From Lachnospiraceae bacterium (GTDB lineage: Bacteria > Bacillota > Clostridia > Lachnospirales > Lachnospiraceae), in contig JAFUZJ010000060.1 in assembly GCA_017476665.1 (NCBI GenBank), positions 1 through 45,046 of the forward strand: a stretch of 45,046 bases of DNA, read 5' to 3'. The position numbers and the translations under genes were made by a program. Below, piece by piece: positions 43,482 through 45,046 of the stretch. The stretch's first letter is position 1, and each line of letters begins with the position of its first letter. The notes beneath the pieces are model-generated. The model searched no databases and had not been told where the DNA came from. It was given only the letters and a program-made list of their open reading frames with translations.

Positions 43482-44704
43482 AGCACACGAATATTGAAGA
43501 TCTGATACATCTATTTCAAAATTTATCCCAATATGATATGATGTCTTTGGACAGCTACGCAATAAATGATATGCGTAATAGCTTAGAGGAACAAATCGAA
43601 AATAAATTAAAGGGGGTACACAACAACAAAATCTGTCAGATTTCAGACGGACGGTATAAAACACATAATCCACAGCTGATTAAAAAGACCAAGCTGGAAC
43701 TGCTGATTGCTTTGTATGAATATTATTTTCATCAATCTCCCCTGCCGAAGCGGAAAAAGAGCATTAAAACGGTTTATCCGCAATGGTTGGAAACTTATAA
43801 ATCATTGATCGAGCAGGGACACAGATCGGTCGGCAGTCTGCGACATTATGAGAGCGATTATAACAGATATCTGCATGGGATTGAACTGGAAACAAGGGAT
43901 ATTACCAAAATAACTTTCCAAGACATAAAAAAGTTTTATGCGGAAATCACGGCAAATCAGGCAATCACCAGAAAATCCTTGAATAACGTCAAGACCTTAA
44001 TCAATCAGATTTTTGACTACGCCAGAGATCAGAATATACCCGTTATCAATACACATGATATCCGCACTATAGACCTCTGTTGCAAAGAAACGGATAATTA
44101 TGACAAGGTGTACAGTGACGAGGAACGGTTAAAGGTCTTAGATGCTTGTAAACGCCAAAATAACGTATATTCCCGTTGCATAGGGTTGATGTTCTGTCTA
44201 TGCGTCAGAATCGGCGAAATAAAGGCTTTAAAGTGGTCTGACGTGGATTTTGAGAACAAAAGGGTATTTATTCACCGTTCTATGGTACAAATCAAGGAAA
44301 ACGGCATTTACAAGGACAAATGTGTCGACCGGACAAAGGGAAAGAAAAAAGAGTGCAACCGCTATGAGAGTTTATCGGCGCTGGCAATTTCTTTTCTGCG
44401 GGAACAGCGCAAAGAAACCGCATTTTGCGAGTATGTCTTTATGACTAACGAACACCCTTTACAGACAAATATGGTAAACAAGAAATTAAAGCGTATTTGC
44501 GAGCAGGCGGGTGTGGAATATCTTTCCTCGCATAAAATCCGTTTCTGGGCTGTAACCGCCATGTATAACCAGAATATTGCCGATTCGGTTATCCAGTACA
44601 CAGCCGGTCATTCCGACCCTGCAACCACAAATCATTATAAACGTCTTGCCAAAATTCAGCCTAAAATTGAAAGTGATATGTGGGATAAAATGTTTGGAAT
44701 GTAG
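43478..44704 (+). CDS. int: Tyrosine-type site-specific integrase
   Basis: A 408-residue recombinase. An N-terminal arm/SAM-like region (about 95-185) precedes the catalytic domain. The catalytic residues are intact: Arg in CVRIGEIKALKW, Lys in the beta-hairpin region, HKIR (H-x-x-R), GHSD and the tyrosine in TTNHYKRL. It cuts and rejoins DNA at the tRNA-Gly site. It reads toward the tRNA 3' end, stopping 75 bases short, the usual place for a tRNA-targeting integrase. Start at ATG 43478 as the first in-frame ATG after a stop. It has no visible excisionase partner. Confidence 0.93.
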   Translation: MEHTNIEDLIHLFQNLSQYDMMSLDSYAINDMRNSLEEQIENKLKGVHNNKICQISDGRYKTHNPQLIKKTKLELLIALYEYYFHQSPLPKRKKSIKTVYPQWLETYKSLIEQGHRSVGSLRHYESDYNRYLHGIELETRDITKITFQDIKKFYAEITANQAITRKSLNNVKTLINQIFDYARDQNIPVINTHDIRTIDLCCKETDNYDKVYSDEERLKVLDACKRQNNVYSRCIGLMFCLCVRIGEIKALKWSDVDFENKRVFIHRSMVQIKENGIYKDKCVDRTKGKKKECNRYESLSALAISFLREQRKETAFCEYVFMTNEHPLQTNMVNKKLKRICEQAGVEYLSSHKIRFWAVTAMYNQNIADSVIQYTAGHSDPATTNHYKRLAKIQPKIESDMWDKMFGM

Positions 44705-44716
44705 TATTTATGCGGA

Positions 44717-44735
44717 TTGTACCACATTTGTACCA
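44717..44735 (+). promoter_or_regulatory. Right arm-type integrase sites (2 x TTGTACCA)
   Basis: TTGTACCA occurs at 44717-44724 and 44728-44735, again 11 bp apart and in the same orientation as the left pair, 41 bases inside attR. Confidence 0.6.
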
Positions 44736-44776
44736 CTTGAAAAACGGTAGAAAGTGCGTATTTAGGGAAAAAAATA

Positions 44777-44798
44777 AGAGCGGGTGATGGGAATCGAA
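44777..44798. repeat. attR: 22-bp repeat inside the tRNA-Gly 3' end
   Basis: Identical to 40539-40560. It covers the discriminator, the acceptor 3' strand and part of the T-arm of tRNA-Gly(TCC), so insertion regenerates a complete tRNA. Confidence 0.9.
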
Positions 44799-44850
44799 CC
44801 CACGTGTCCAGCTTGGAAGGCTGGCGTACTAGCCATTGTACTACACCCGC
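44779..44850 (-). tRNA. tRNA-Gly (anticodon TCC)
   Basis: 72 bases. The seven-bp acceptor GCGGGTG/CACCCGC, the anticodon loop CTTCCAA, the T-loop TTCGATT and the U discriminator typical of glycine tRNAs are all present. CCA is not encoded. It is the integration site of the element, and its sequence remains complete. Confidence 0.95.
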
Positions 44851-44855
44851 ATGAG

Positions 44856-44927
<72 letters not shown>

Positions 44928-44964
44928 ATATTCTATATAAAGTTTGATCACTTTTGTATATAAA

Positions 44965-44991
44965 GCAGTCGGTCAAAAGCAGACCGCCTGC
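44965..44991 (-). terminator. Hairpin between tRNA-Phe and tRNA-Gly
   Basis: GCAGGCGGTC and GACCGACTGC arms (one mismatch) around a seven-base loop start five bases after the tRNA-Phe 3' end. The following T-run is poor (CTTTATA), so it may be a processing or partial termination signal. Confidence 0.5.
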
Positions 44992-44995
44992 GAAA

Positions 44996-45046
44996 TGCCC
45001 AGAACCGGAATCGAACCAGTGACACGAGGATTTTCAGTCCTCTGCT
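44996..45046 (-). tRNA. tRNA-Phe (anticodon GAA), partial
   Basis: The 3' part of a tRNA runs off the window: anticodon loop CTGAAAA, variable loop, T-arm with TTCGATT, acceptor 3' strand TCTGGGC and A discriminator. Anticodon GAA reads Phe. Confidence 0.9.

Larger units (their letters stand above)
40539..44798. mobile_element. 4.2-kb integrative element in tRNA-Gly(TCC)
   Basis: A 22-bp direct repeat bounds the element (40539-40560 and 44777-44798). A tyrosine integrase lies next to the tRNA end, paired TTGTACCA sites are found inside both ends, and the tRNA remains intact at the right end. The contents are a lipoprotein gene, a membrane-anchored protein gene, an XRE regulator and integrase. 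No relaxase, replication, capsid or excisionase gene is visible, so it is either a satellite mobilised by another element or a small fixed island. It is more AT-rich than the core. Confidence 0.85.

Overview
The window looks like a chromosomal stretch from a low- to mid-GC, Gram-positive, probably spore-forming gut Clostridia (Lachnospiraceae-like). The clues are strong AAGGAGG-type ribosome binding sites, a GerA-family germination protein, luxS with an MTA/SAH nucleosidase, lipoproteins with Gram-positive style lipoboxes, and housekeeping genes (pgi, murG, rsmF/rluA-type RNA modification genes, pncA/pncB) with Firmicutes-like sequences. No species can be named from the sequence alone.

Layout. 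Positions 1-3216 are an AT-rich accessory segment behind the 3' end of a tRNA. It holds an XRE repressor, a divergent zinc-ribbon membrane protein, and a compact locus that looks like a type I toxin-antitoxin pair (34-aa membrane peptide plus a convergent small RNA sharing one terminator). Positions 3252-15532 are mostly core: AI-2E-family exporter, rluA/rsmF-type pair, secreted GH5 glycanase, MATE exporter with an attenuator-like leader, a two-component system, the luxS/DUF4304/mtnN activated-methyl-cycle cluster, GtrA and a D-2-hydroxyacid dehydrogenase. Positions 15644-19956 are a repeat-built accessory block: three paralogous lipoproteins, one intact Mbeg1-like lipase, a broken second lipase, a perfect cre-like palindrome and a roughly 207-bp palindromic MITE-like insertion. 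This resembles lipase effector plus lipoprotein immunity arrays. Positions 20086-35358 return to core genes: pgi, a GT-C glycosyltransferase, a stand-alone murG, DUF436 plus an SLC13-type transporter, GerA, YegP-like DUF1508, the pncA-pncB NAD salvage pair with an odd ATPase in front, an HD-GYP/GGDEF signalling protein and DegV.

Positions 35581-40430 are a decaying defence-type island: an AAA_14/DUF4143 ATPase, fragments that look like a type II Wadjet operon, a broken AlbA_2/ATPase-family gene, and an AbiE-like type IV toxin-antitoxin pair whose toxin gene carries a one-base frameshift. Positions 40539-44798 form a small integrative element in the 3' end of tRNA-Gly(TCC). It is bounded by an exact 22-bp direct repeat and has paired TTGTACCA arm-type sites inside each end. 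Its cargo is a tyrosine integrase, an XRE repressor with a likely operator-promoter, a membrane-anchored secreted protein and a lipoprotein, none with a known role. The window ends in a tRNA array (Gly-TCC, Gly-GCC, partial Phe) on the minus strand.

The two most interesting candidates for something new are the tRNA-Gly mini-element with its two exported proteins, and the lipase/lipoprotein array with its cre-like site and inserted palindrome. The type I toxin-like locus near 2.4 kb comes next. Several genes appear broken by one-base losses in short A runs, so true decay and assembly error must be separated before functional claims are made.
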